A stretch of DNA of 5,988 bases from Flavobacteriales bacterium (GCA_026993705.1 JALWSJ010000203.1:1-5988); one strand, 5' to 3'. Shown: positions 1 to 5,859, counted from the stretch's first letter. Numbers and translations are program-made. Notes: generated by a model from the letters alone, not told the origin.

Positions 1-2
1 AA

Positions 3-161
3 AATTTGGCTATGTTTTATAGCTTTTTTGCAACATGTAAAACACATGATATTAATCCTTATAAATGGCTACTTGATGTATTGAACCGTATTCCAGAACA
101 TAAAGCAAATAAATTATTTGAGTTATTACCTCAAAATTGGAAGGAACTCAATAACGAATAA
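3..161 (+). CDS. tnpC: IS66-family transposase, C-terminal end only (gene starts before the window)
   Basis: The frame is open from the window edge to TAA at 159-161 and encodes the last 52 residues of the protein. The stretch FYSFFATCKTHDINPYKWL followed by DVLNRIPEH, ANKLFELLPQNW and a short tail is the typical C-terminus of IS66 transposases (TnpC), which carry out cut-and-join transposition with a DDE catalytic core located upstream of this part. The stop codon directly abuts the right inverted repeat at 162-184, which is where the gene should end in an IS66 element, so the 3' end looks natural and not truncated. The catalytic residues and the companion genes tnpA and tnpB would lie outside the window, so whether this copy is intact cannot be judged. 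The last part (44-154) is repeated in the same orientation at 5878-5988. Confidence 0.88.
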   Translation, partial: NLAMFYSFFATCKTHDINPYKWLLDVLNRIPEHKANKLFELLPQNWKELNNE

Positions 162-184
162 CATGTACTTTACCGTACGCTTAC
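162..184 (+). repeat. IS66 right terminal inverted repeat (IRR)
   Basis: These 23 bases are the exact reverse complement of 5860-5882. Read inward from the outer end they begin GTAAGCGTACGG; a GTAA terminus is, from memory, typical of IS66 elements. The repeat starts at the base after the transposase stop codon. Bases 185-192 (AAATGAGC) would be one copy of the 8-bp target duplication expected for this family; the partner lies outside the window. Confidence 0.88.
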
Positions 185-189
185 AAATG

Positions 190-300
190 AGCACCATAAA
201 ATGTTTTTATTTCCTTTATCCTTCTTCAAAATTCTTTTCCATAGCTGGTGCTATGCAAAAGAATTTTTCATCGTCTAAAGAAACTAAAACTCATTTTCTT
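190..300 (+). repeat. CATAGC hairpin repeat, copy A (module 1)
   Basis: One of three clearly related intergenic copies (others at 2296-2411 in the same orientation and 4919-4999 inverted). It starts with AGCACC, has a T-rich stretch with CTTCTTCA, then a hairpin with stem CATAGC (240-245), loop TGGT and stem GCTATG (250-255), extended outward by CTTTT pairing with AAAAG after one mismatch, and ends with AACTAAAACTCATTTTCTT. I see no coding potential in it. IS66 inserted only five bases before its start. With 301-553 it makes up the gene-free stretch between the IS66 end and the propeller gene. Confidence 0.75.
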
Positions 301-316
301 AGCACTCATTTTACAC

Positions 317-464
317 ACGTTAGGGATAGAACGGTGTGTTTGAACTCCTTTTTGCTCTCCTCCTTTTGAGAGCAAAAAGAGTGAGTAGTGATAGCCCGAC
401 CCTCACAGCGAAAAAGAGCGTTCCCTGTAAGGGTATGCTCTTTTTCGCTGTGAGGGGAATGCCC
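317..464 (+). repeat. Double-hairpin GATAGCCCGA repeat, copy A (module 2)
   Basis: The order is: ACGTTAGGGATAG (317-329); hairpin 1 with a perfect 12-bp stem, 348-359 with 368-379, and an 8-base loop; GATAGCCCGA (390-399); hairpin 2 with a perfect 20-bp stem, 400-419 with 437-456, whose 17-base loop itself holds a CCCT/AGGG mini-hairpin (423-433); then GGGAATGCCC (455-464). The same frame words in the same order occur inverted at 4708-4842, but there the two stems have different sequences. The hairpins could work as a transcription terminator or RNA structure at the 3' end of whatever gene lay to the left before IS66 arrived; there is no clear U-tract after hairpin 2. It resembles repeats I remember downstream of flavobacterial genes, and might belong to the Flavo-1 RNA family, which I could not verify. 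Confidence 0.75.
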
Positions 465-548
465 AAATAATGAATAGGTTTAGGGTTTTAAACATCGGAC
501 TATTGGTATAAATATTAGGTAAGGAGAACAAGTGTCAAAAAAATAAGG

Positions 549-556
549 CAACTTTG
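549..556 (+). promoter_or_regulatory. Possible Bacteroidetes -7 box for the propeller gene
   Basis: CAACTTTG matches the TAnnTTTG consensus used by the Bacteroidetes primary sigma factor at seven of the eight positions including the free ones (C instead of the first T). It would give a short leader of roughly ten bases to the ATG at 572. I see no good TTG -33 element at a suitable distance upstream, so this is weak. Confidence 0.3.
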
Positions 557-571
557 CAGGTGGTGAAGAAT

Positions 572-2293
572 ATGTGGATTATAGCATTGTTTTGGGCTTG
601 TTTTGTCGTCGGGCAAGAGAAGAAAGATTCGATTGTGTTTATTCACGGGAAGAAATTACAGTTGTTGGAAACAATTACCGGGAGGATTTCGCCAAAGTCT
701 GTGATGTCTAATGGTTCAGGGGTATTTTTTGCTCAGAATATGATGTATAGACATACGATAACTGTTTATGATAAAACTTATAAATTACTGAAAACCATAT
801 CTGATGCGGTGAGGTTGAGTGATTATGGATTTGACCAATATACGGGAATTTATAAAGGTGCACCAGTGGAATGTGCTTTTAGCCATAGAGGTAAATATGC
901 GTGGGTTTCAAATTATGAGATGACAGGGGGAACGAGTAAGGATTTTGCTCATCCGGGGTGTGATGCTTGTCTTTCTAAAACGAAATACGATAATAGTTTT
1001 GTGTATAAAATAAATACCATTACGTATGAGATTGAACAGGTGGTGCAAGTTGGTGCTGTGCCAAAATATGTGGCGGTTACACCTGATGATTCGAGAGTAT
1101 TGGTAACGAATTGGTCGAGTGGTGATTTGAGTGTAATAGATACGAAATTGAATAAGGAAATCAAAAGAGTAGATTTGGGGCGTTTTCCAAGGGGCATTGT
1201 GGTAGATAAGTATGGAGAGTTTGCTTATGTTGCTATTATGGGAGATACAAAAATAGCAAAATTGAACTTAGGAGATTATTCGATACAGTGGTTAGAACAT
1301 ATCGGGAGAAATCCTCGGCATTTGTGTTTGTCGCCTGATAATCAATTTCTTTATGTGAGTTTGAACGGCGAAGGGAAGATTGCCAAAATCAGGTTTTCGG
1401 ATATGTCTATGACCAAAACAAGCACGGGAAGGTTGCCCCGTTCGATGGAAATTTCTGCCGATGGACGCTTTTTGTACGTGGTAAATTACGGAAGTAATGA
1501 ATTGGCAAAGGTTGAAACCAACGATATGACGGTTGTTACCAAAGCGAAAACCAAAAGCAAACCAATAGGTGTAACCATAGATGATGCGACAAACAATGTT
1601 TGGACAGCGTGTTACAGTGGGAAAATTATGGTGTTTCATGACACGTACTATGACAGCGTTGCGGTAAATTATACAGAAAGAGAGGAAGAATTGCTTGCGT
1701 TGGCAAGAAAAAAAGAATTAGAAAGGAAGCGGAAGAGCATAGCATTTAAAAACGCTTCATTCAGTAAGAACTATACATTGGTTTCCGGTTCGTTTGCTAA
1801 AGTGATCGGAGCAAGAAGGAGGGTGAGAGAATTAAAAAAGAAGGGGGTTGCAGGAAAAATCTATCAGAACCCTAAAAACGGGAGGTATTATGCCGTAGTA
1901 GGTGAATTTGATGACAGGGAAACAGCCAAAAGCAAAGGGAGTGAATTGGGAATAGATTTTTGGGTTTTTCGTGTGCCTGTAACAACGTCTAGAAAGTCTG
2001 AGGATATAGTGCAAAATAAACTTACTGAAGAACAGAAGTCTTTCATTGAAAATAAAGAAGATAGCGGATTGAAGTCCTATTTAATCGTAAGTGGAAGTTT
2101 CAGTACCAAAAAGAATGCTCAAAATAGAATAGAGGAGTTGCGTAAACAGGGGTATGAAGCACAGGTCTATTACAATTCGAAAAATAGTCGGTATTATGCT
2201 GTTCCGAAAAGTTTTGATAGTAAAGAAGAAGCAAAATACTTCCTAAAAAGTGCTACGATTGAAGGTTGGGTGTATATACCATTTAAACATTGA
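572..2293 (+). CDS. Secreted YncE/YVTN-type beta-propeller protein with two C-terminal SPOR domains
   Basis: 573 residues from this start. An N-terminal hydrophobic segment (MWIIALFWACFVVG, then QEKKD) looks like a signal peptide cut before Gln. Residues of about 20-370 form repeated propeller blades, with YncE/YVTN-type motifs such as VLVTNWSSGDLSVID (around 177-190), NPRHLCLSPDNQFLYVS and LPRSMEISADGRFLYVVNYG. A loop contains C130-D-A-C133, which may form a disulfide or bind metal. A charged helix (about 372-397) leads to two SPOR domains, 399-470 (YTLVSGSF...YYAVVGEF) and 501-573 (YLIVSGSF...YYAVPKSF). SPOR domains bind peptidoglycan glycan strands lacking stem peptides, often at the division site, so a periplasmic, wall-associated protein is inferred; the propeller's ligand is unknown. 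Start: ATG 572 follows AGGTGGTGA (558-566), a near-consensus Shine-Dalgarno. GTG 563 would add MKN and give a better charged signal-peptide start, and TTG 554 is also open. It stands alone, 198 bases before the next gene. Confidence 0.85.
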   Translation: MWIIALFWACFVVGQEKKDSIVFIHGKKLQLLETITGRISPKSVMSNGSGVFFAQNMMYRHTITVYDKTYKLLKTISDAVRLSDYGFDQYTGIYKGAPVECAFSHRGKYAWVSNYEMTGGTSKDFAHPGCDACLSKTKYDNSFVYKINTITYEIEQVVQVGAVPKYVAVTPDDSRVLVTNWSSGDLSVIDTKLNKEIKRVDLGRFPRGIVVDKYGEFAYVAIMGDTKIAKLNLGDYSIQWLEHIGRNPRHLCLSPDNQFLYVSLNGEGKIAKIRFSDMSMTKTSTGRLPRSMEISADGRFLYVVNYGSNELAKVETNDMTVVTKAKTKSKPIGVTIDDATNNVWTACYSGKIMVFHDTYYDSVAVNYTEREEELLALARKKELERKRKSIAFKNASFSKNYTLVSGSFAKVIGARRRVRELKKKGVAGKIYQNPKNGRYYAVVGEFDDRETAKSKGSELGIDFWVFRVPVTTSRKSEDIVQNKLTEEQKSFIENKEDSGLKSYLIVSGSFSTKKNAQNRIEELRKQGYEAQVYYNSKNSRYYAVPKSFDSKEEAKYFLKSATIEGWVYIPFKH

Positions 2294-2295
2294 AC

Positions 2296-2411
2296 AGCAC
2301 CTTAGAAAGTGTTTTTATTTTCCTTATACTTCTTCATAAAATATTTCCATAGCTAATGCTATGCAAAGATTTGATTCATTGTCAAAGAAAACTAAAACTC
2401 ACTTTCTTTCG
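2296..2411 (+). repeat. CATAGC hairpin repeat, copy C (module 1 only)
   Basis: It begins two bases after the stop codon of the propeller gene with AGCACC and follows copy A along its length: T-rich start, CTTCTTCA, stem CATAGC (2348-2353), loop TAAT, stem GCTATG (2358-2363), then ATTCATTGTC and AACTAAAACTCACTTTCTTTC. The second module (GATAGCCCGA) is absent here. Its place directly after a stop codon suits a 3'-end structure or terminator for the propeller gene, but no U-tract follows the hairpin, so this role is inference. Confidence 0.72.
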
Positions 2412-2465
2412 TCTCTTTTCAATATTCAAATGGTATAAGAAATAAACTAGAGTTTGTTTTTTGTT

Positions 2466-2473
2466 TACCTTTG
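2466..2473 (+). promoter_or_regulatory. Bacteroidetes-type -7 box before the ZIP gene
   Basis: TACCTTTG is a perfect TAnnTTTG match, 18 bases before the TTG start at 2492, which would give a leader of about 12 bases. A TTTG at 2453-2456 lies too close (9 bases between) to be a standard -33 element, so the upstream half is missing or unusual. No obvious zinc- or iron-repressor operator was recognised around it. Confidence 0.5.
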
Positions 2474-2491
2474 TGTGAAAATTAAAAATAC

Positions 2492-3256
2492 TTGGGGCAA
2501 TTTACAATCATATCAATTCTGTTTTTTTCTGTTTTGACAGTAGGAGGGCTTACTTTTGTTTTTCAGAGTTTATTTCTCAAATACAAACATTATATTACGG
2601 CGTTTGGAGTCTCTTTTGTGTTGAGTTTGATTTGTTTGCATTTGTTGCCCGAAGTTTTTGAAAGCAAGGTAAAAGACGTAGGTATTTACCTGCTTTTAGG
2701 ATTTGTGTTTCAATTGTTTTTAGAATTGTTTTCAAAGGGAATTGAACACGGGCATGTACACGATTCTCAGCATAATCATTCGGTTAATCTAACATTGCTT
2801 GCCATGTTTTTCGGATTGAGTTTACATTCGTTTATAGAGGGAATCCCTTTATTTTTGTCAGATGGTGAAGTTTTAAACGCCGGACACGAACATGTCGTAA
2901 TACAAGCACAAAGTGCTTTCTCCAATGTTTTTTTGTGGGCGATAGTCGGACATAAAATTCCTGTATCAATTGTGCTGATGTTGTTCTTATTGCAAACGGA
3001 ATTAAAAAAACGACAAGTTTTGCTGTTGTTTTTGTTGTTTTCGCTTATGTCGCCATTAGGTGCGGAAACCGGAATCCTTCTTCAATCAGTCGATTGGTTG
3101 GGAGAAGCAAGTATTATTTTGTTGGCGATTACAACGGGAATGTTGATGCATATTACCACTTTATTGGTGTTTGAAGAATATCATCACCAACACGATAAAC
3201 TAAAAAATATATTGTTGATAGTAGCAGGGATTGCTTTGGGTATATTGATTTTTTGA
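2492..3256 (+). CDS. ZIP-family divalent metal (probably zinc) transporter
   Basis: 254 residues with about eight hydrophobic segments, normal for the ZIP family, which moves Zn(II) or similar metals into the cytoplasm across the inner membrane. Key ZIP features: H50 and P53-E54 in segment 2; a His-rich loop between segments 3 and 4 (EHGHVHDSQHNH, 85-96); the segment 4 signature HSFIEG with H112 and E116 as expected metal ligands; segment 5 HKIPVS with H154-K155; segment 6 MSPLG; and a second His cluster HHQH (231-234) before the last segment. The HK pair and (M/T)SPLG recall the eukaryotic ZIP-II group (human ZIP1-3), where lysine is thought to fill the second metal site. V158 stands where many bacterial ZIPs have a ligand glutamate. 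The start is TTG: an in-frame TAA at 2483-2485 lies just upstream and no ATG or GTG precedes the first membrane segment. It probably heads an operon with the methyltransferase gene 14 bases downstream. Confidence 0.88.
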   Translation: MGQFTIISILFFSVLTVGGLTFVFQSLFLKYKHYITAFGVSFVLSLICLHLLPEVFESKVKDVGIYLLLGFVFQLFLELFSKGIEHGHVHDSQHNHSVNLTLLAMFFGLSLHSFIEGIPLFLSDGEVLNAGHEHVVIQAQSAFSNVFLWAIVGHKIPVSIVLMLFLLQTELKKRQVLLLFLLFSLMSPLGAETGILLQSVDWLGEASIILLAITTGMLMHITTLLVFEEYHHQHDKLKNILLIVAGIALGILIF

Positions 3257-3270
3257 AAATAAAAAGAAAA

Positions 3271-4698
3271 ATGAAGTTAAAAAAAGGAGAGAAGTTAGTC
3301 TTAACAGTGAAAGATATGGCGTTTGGGGGGAAAGGGCTTACACGGGTGGAAACAGAACAAGGAAATTTTGTGGTTTTTATACCCAATGCTATACCGGGGC
3401 AAAAAGTAGAAGTACAAATCACCAAAAAGCGTAAAAAACATGCAGAAGCTCGATTGTTAAAGATACTTGAACATTCTCCCGAAGAAGTTGAAGTTCCGTT
3501 TCAACCGATTTCCGGAGCACCTTATATTACGTTGCCTATCGAAAAACAAAGAAGCTATAAAAAAGAAACAACACTTAATCTATTTGAAAAATTAGGTCAG
3601 ATAAAAGAAGTCCGTTCATTGTTTGACGAATACATTGCCTCGCCCAAAGATTACAACTATCGAAATAAAATGGAGTACTCCTTTTCGGAGATTCGACACG
3701 ATATTCACACAGATGAAGAGATAGACGATTTTGCTTTAGGATTCAAACATCGCGGAACGTGGTGGAAAGTCGAAAATTTAGATAAAGAATCAGGATTATT
3801 TGATGTAGAGCTTGAAAACGGATTAAAAAAAATCAGAGAATATTTACAAGCAACGCGACTGCCCGCTTGGCATCCTCCTAAGAAAATAGGTTTTTTCAGG
3901 CATTTGGTCGTGCGTAAAAGTTTTGCCGATGATGAATTACTTATCAATTTGGTAACTTCCTCAAAAGGAATGGAGCAGTTCGATACACAAGAATTCGTAG
4001 CTTTCTTGCAAGAGCTGTTAGGGAAACGTTTAGCAGGGTTTATCCACACCATAAATGACGATGTTGCCGATCGTGCAAAATTGGAAAAAGGACCTAGTGA
4101 CACCGCATGGGGGAAATCAATGATTATCGAACAAGTTTTGGGGTTGAATTTTGAAATCAGTATGCAAAGTTTCTTTCAGACCAATCCTTCGAGTGCCGAA
4201 AAACTCTATCAAAAAGTCATCGATTATGCCACAGAGGAGAACAATCTCAACAACCAAGTCATTATGGATTTGTTTTGCGGAACGGGAACAATAGGTCAAT
4301 TGCTGGCATCACAAACCGAAAACGCACAAATTATCGGTGTGGATATTGTAGAATCCGCAATAGAAAATGCCAAACGAAACGCACGGTTAAACGGTGTAGA
4401 GGGCGTAGAATTTTATGCCTCCGACGTCGGTAAATTTCTATTGAATTATCCTCAATACGAAGGTAAAATAGGAACTATCGTACTCGATCCGCCAAGAGGA
4501 GGTATAGCACCTAAAACACTAAGAAAAGTTATCAAATTAGGAGCGAACAGAATCGTATATGTTAGTTGCAATCCGGCAACACAAGCCCGCGATGCCATTG
4601 AATTAAAATCGGCAGGTTATCAGCTTAAAAAAGTATCATTAGTCGATCAATTCCCTCATACCTCCCATATAGAAAGCGTAATGCTATTTGAAAAATAA
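3271..4698 (+). CDS. rlmD: RlmD/RumA-family RNA (uracil-C5)-methyltransferase without Fe-S cysteines
   Basis: 475 residues. The family uses S-adenosylmethionine to make 5-methyluridine in RNA, most often U1939 and/or U747 of 23S rRNA; which uridine is used here cannot be told from the sequence. Residues of about 1-60 are a TRAM RNA-binding domain (KLKKGEKLVLTVKDMAFGGKG). The catalytic domain shows FFQTN (301-305), the SAM-binding motif MDLFCGTGTIG (332-342), DPPRGG (406-411), the nucleophile C433 in YVSCNPAT, and the general-base E468 in SHIESV. The CGGC region that binds a 4Fe-4S cluster in E. coli RumA reads SGAPY here (81-85), and C336 and C433 are the only cysteines in the protein, so it cannot carry that cluster by itself. 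ATG 3271 is preferred; TTG 3253, overlapping the upstream stop, would add six residues. An A-rich leader without Shine-Dalgarno precedes it. Likely co-transcribed with the transporter. Confidence 0.88.
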   Translation: MKLKKGEKLVLTVKDMAFGGKGLTRVETEQGNFVVFIPNAIPGQKVEVQITKKRKKHAEARLLKILEHSPEEVEVPFQPISGAPYITLPIEKQRSYKKETTLNLFEKLGQIKEVRSLFDEYIASPKDYNYRNKMEYSFSEIRHDIHTDEEIDDFALGFKHRGTWWKVENLDKESGLFDVELENGLKKIREYLQATRLPAWHPPKKIGFFRHLVVRKSFADDELLINLVTSSKGMEQFDTQEFVAFLQELLGKRLAGFIHTINDDVADRAKLEKGPSDTAWGKSMIIEQVLGLNFEISMQSFFQTNPSSAEKLYQKVIDYATEENNLNNQVIMDLFCGTGTIGQLLASQTENAQIIGVDIVESAIENAKRNARLNGVEGVEFYASDVGKFLLNYPQYEGKIGTIVLDPPRGGIAPKTLRKVIKLGANRIVYVSCNPATQARDAIELKSAGYQLKKVSLVDQFPHTSHIESVMLFEK

Positions 4699-4707
4699 AG
4701 AAGATCT

Positions 4708-4842
4708 GGGCGTTCCCATTACGGCGTTAAAAAGTAGTGTAGTGCAACGAAACTACTTTTTAATGCCGTAATGGTCGGGCTATCCGTTATATCTTTTGTG
4801 TTGCATATATGCAACACAAAAGGATGCCACTACTATCCCTAA
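4708..4842 (-). repeat. Double-hairpin GATAGCCCGA repeat, copy B (module 2, inverted)
   Basis: Read on the minus strand it has the order of copy A: TTAGGGATAG (4842-4833); hairpin 1, a perfect 30-base palindrome (4793-4822); GATAGCCCGA (4784-4775); hairpin 2 with a 23-bp stem, 4716-4738 with 4752-4774, whose only imperfection is a G-T pair at 4726/4764, and a 13-base loop; then GGGAACGCCC (4717-4708). The stems do not match those of copy A. It starts ten bases after the rlmD stop codon, so hairpin 2 may also end transcription coming from rlmD, although no run of T follows. By its orientation it would belong to the 3' end of a minus-strand gene to the right, of which nothing is left in the window. 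Confidence 0.78.
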
Positions 4843-4918
4843 CGCACACGAAATAGAACTCCACTTGCGTATGTAAGGATTATTGAAATAGTCATACTAT
4901 TTTAATTTTGAAACGAGC

Positions 4919-4999
4919 CGAAAGAAAGTTTTAGTTTTCATAGACAATGAATCAAATCTTTGCATAGCACTCGCTATGGAAAGATTTTTTGAAGAAGTT
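4919..4999 (-). repeat. CATAGC hairpin repeat, copy B (module 1, inverted)
   Basis: The reverse complement matches copies A and C: CTTCTTCA, a CATAGC/GCTATG stem (4963-4968 with 4973-4978, four-base loop), ATTCATTGTC and AACTAAAACT. The outer stem is the best of the three copies: AAATCTTT (4954-4961) pairs fully with AAAGATTT (4980-4987) across one G-G mismatch. It lies on the same side of module 2 as in copy A, so the two modules keep their relative order in both places. Bases 4843-4918, between the modules, hold nothing that I recognise. Confidence 0.72.
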
Positions 5000-5023
5000 A
5001 TTTACAGTTTGTGTATAAAAGTG

Positions 5024-5123
5024 AAATTAGATTATTTTCTTTTCAATCTAGGCATTTTTAAGAAGCGTAGCCGTAGCTATGGTTCGCAAAAATAACGACG
5101 GATGAAATGAAAAGAACTAATTT
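5024..5123. repeat. Large imperfect palindrome with a CGTAGC-CGTA-GCTATG core
   Basis: Nested inverted repeats: AAATTAG (5024-5030) with CTAATTT (5117-5123); TTCTTTTCA (5037-5045) with TGAAAAGAA (5108-5116); ATTTTT (5054-5059) with AAAAAT (5088-5093); and a core stem CGTAGC (5066-5071) with GCTATG (5076-5081) containing one G-T pair. The core resembles the CATAGC hairpin of module 1, so this may be a divergent fourth copy or a separate small palindromic element. No coding potential was seen. Bases 5124-5215 contain only a short AACAA-CTGA-TTGTT hairpin and nothing else recognised. Confidence 0.5.
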
Positions 5124-5215
5124 TTAACTTACAATAGTTCGTTACTTTTTTACTTAAACAACTGATTGTTAGTTATTTAAATCAAAAAAATCAGGTTAAC
5201 TCATTGATAGACAGT

Positions 5216-5859
5216 ATGTTTAGATATGTTTACAAAGTATTTCTAATGAAGATTATTGCAGGATTAACCAGTCACAAAGTTCACATAAATAAGGCATTAA
5301 ACCAAATGCAAAACGTTAATAAAAGTCAATCTAAATTTATATGCATCATCTTGGGTTTATTTTTAGGTATAATAGGGAGGATTAATTTTTTACAGTTATC
5401 ACGTTATTCAAAATATGGGGAACAATATTTTCGAAAACAATTCTCTAATAATTTTAACTTTATGGAGTTCAATCGAATTTTAATACAGTCAAACTGTAGT
5501 TCAACCTTGGCTATAGCCTTTGACCCTTGCCATATTAGTAAGTCAGGAAAGAAAACAGCTCAGGTTTGATGGTATTGGTCTAGAGTTTCTAATGCTACAA
5601 AATGAGGTTTAGAAATAGGAGGGTTAGCTGTAGTAGATATAGCAAATCATAGTGCCTTTCATTTAGAGGCTGTTCAAACCAAACAAGATAAAAGTAAGAC
5701 ACTTCTTATGCAATATGCTAATTCGATATTAAGGCATAAAGACGCTTTGGCTAAATTGTCAAAGTATATTTTAGTTGACGCATATTTTTCAAAAGAACCT
5801 TTTGTTACTGCTATTTGTAATCAGCAATTTGAAATAATTTCTAGATTAAGGAAAGATGC
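5216..5859 (+). pseudogene. Decayed DDE transposase (IS4-like type), two stop codons and 3' truncation
   Basis: The frame from ATG 5216 (ATG 5246 is also possible) reads NVNKSQSKFI, GRINFLQLSRYSKYGEQYFR, AFDPCHISKSGKKTAQV, then TGA (5567-5569), WYWSRVSNATK, TGA (5603-5605), and continues in the same frame GLEIGGLAVVDIANHSAFHLEAVQT ... KLSKYILVDAYFSKEPFV ... EIISRLRKDA, where it is cut by the IS66 left end at 5860. From memory this pattern matches Bacteroidetes transposases with a DDE core; the aspartates in FDPC (codon 5522-5524) and VDAYF (codon 5777-5779) are probably the first two catalytic residues. The remaining C-terminal part with the acidic third residue is missing. Two nonsense mutations and no frameshift suggest fairly recent decay. 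The family name is from memory; terminal repeats of this element were not found. Confidence 0.75.

Noticed and set aside
118..369. An 83-residue plus-strand open frame
   Set aside because: It overlaps the real end of the IS66 transposase in another frame, the terminal repeat and the hairpin repeats, and its translation resembles no protein. It is open by chance.
190..464. CRISPR array or integron attC array
   Set aside because: There is no regular spacing of repeats with unique spacers, and no integrase or attC core words (GTTRRRY and RYYYAAC) in proper arrangement. The copies are dispersed and two sit in opposite orientation.
579..601. Lipoprotein signal (lipobox) at the start of the propeller protein
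   Set aside because: The sequence before the cysteine (LFWAC) is a poor lipobox because Trp sits at position -2; an ordinary signal peptide cut before QEKKD fits better.
949..1639. Minus-strand open frames inside the propeller gene (949-1197 and 1292-1639)
   Set aside because: They are shadows of a well-supported plus-strand gene and have no family features.
3705..4299. Minus-strand open frames inside rlmD (3705-4103 and 4117-4299)
   Set aside because: They lie opposite conserved methyltransferase sequence and show no motifs of their own.
4716..4774. Standard Rho-independent terminator of rlmD
   Set aside because: The stem is very strong but is not followed by a run of T on the plus strand, and it is part of a repeat that also occurs away from this gene. 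It is described as a repeat with possible terminator activity.
5204..5569. A complete 121-residue gene of unknown function
   Set aside because: The same frame continues as recognisable transposase after the two TGA codons, so this is the front part of a pseudogene and not a small gene.
185..5859. One large transposon delimited by matching 8-bp duplications at the inner IS66 ends
   Set aside because: The 8 bases next to each end (AAATGAGC and AAAGATGC) are not the same, so there is no direct sign of a single insertion event.
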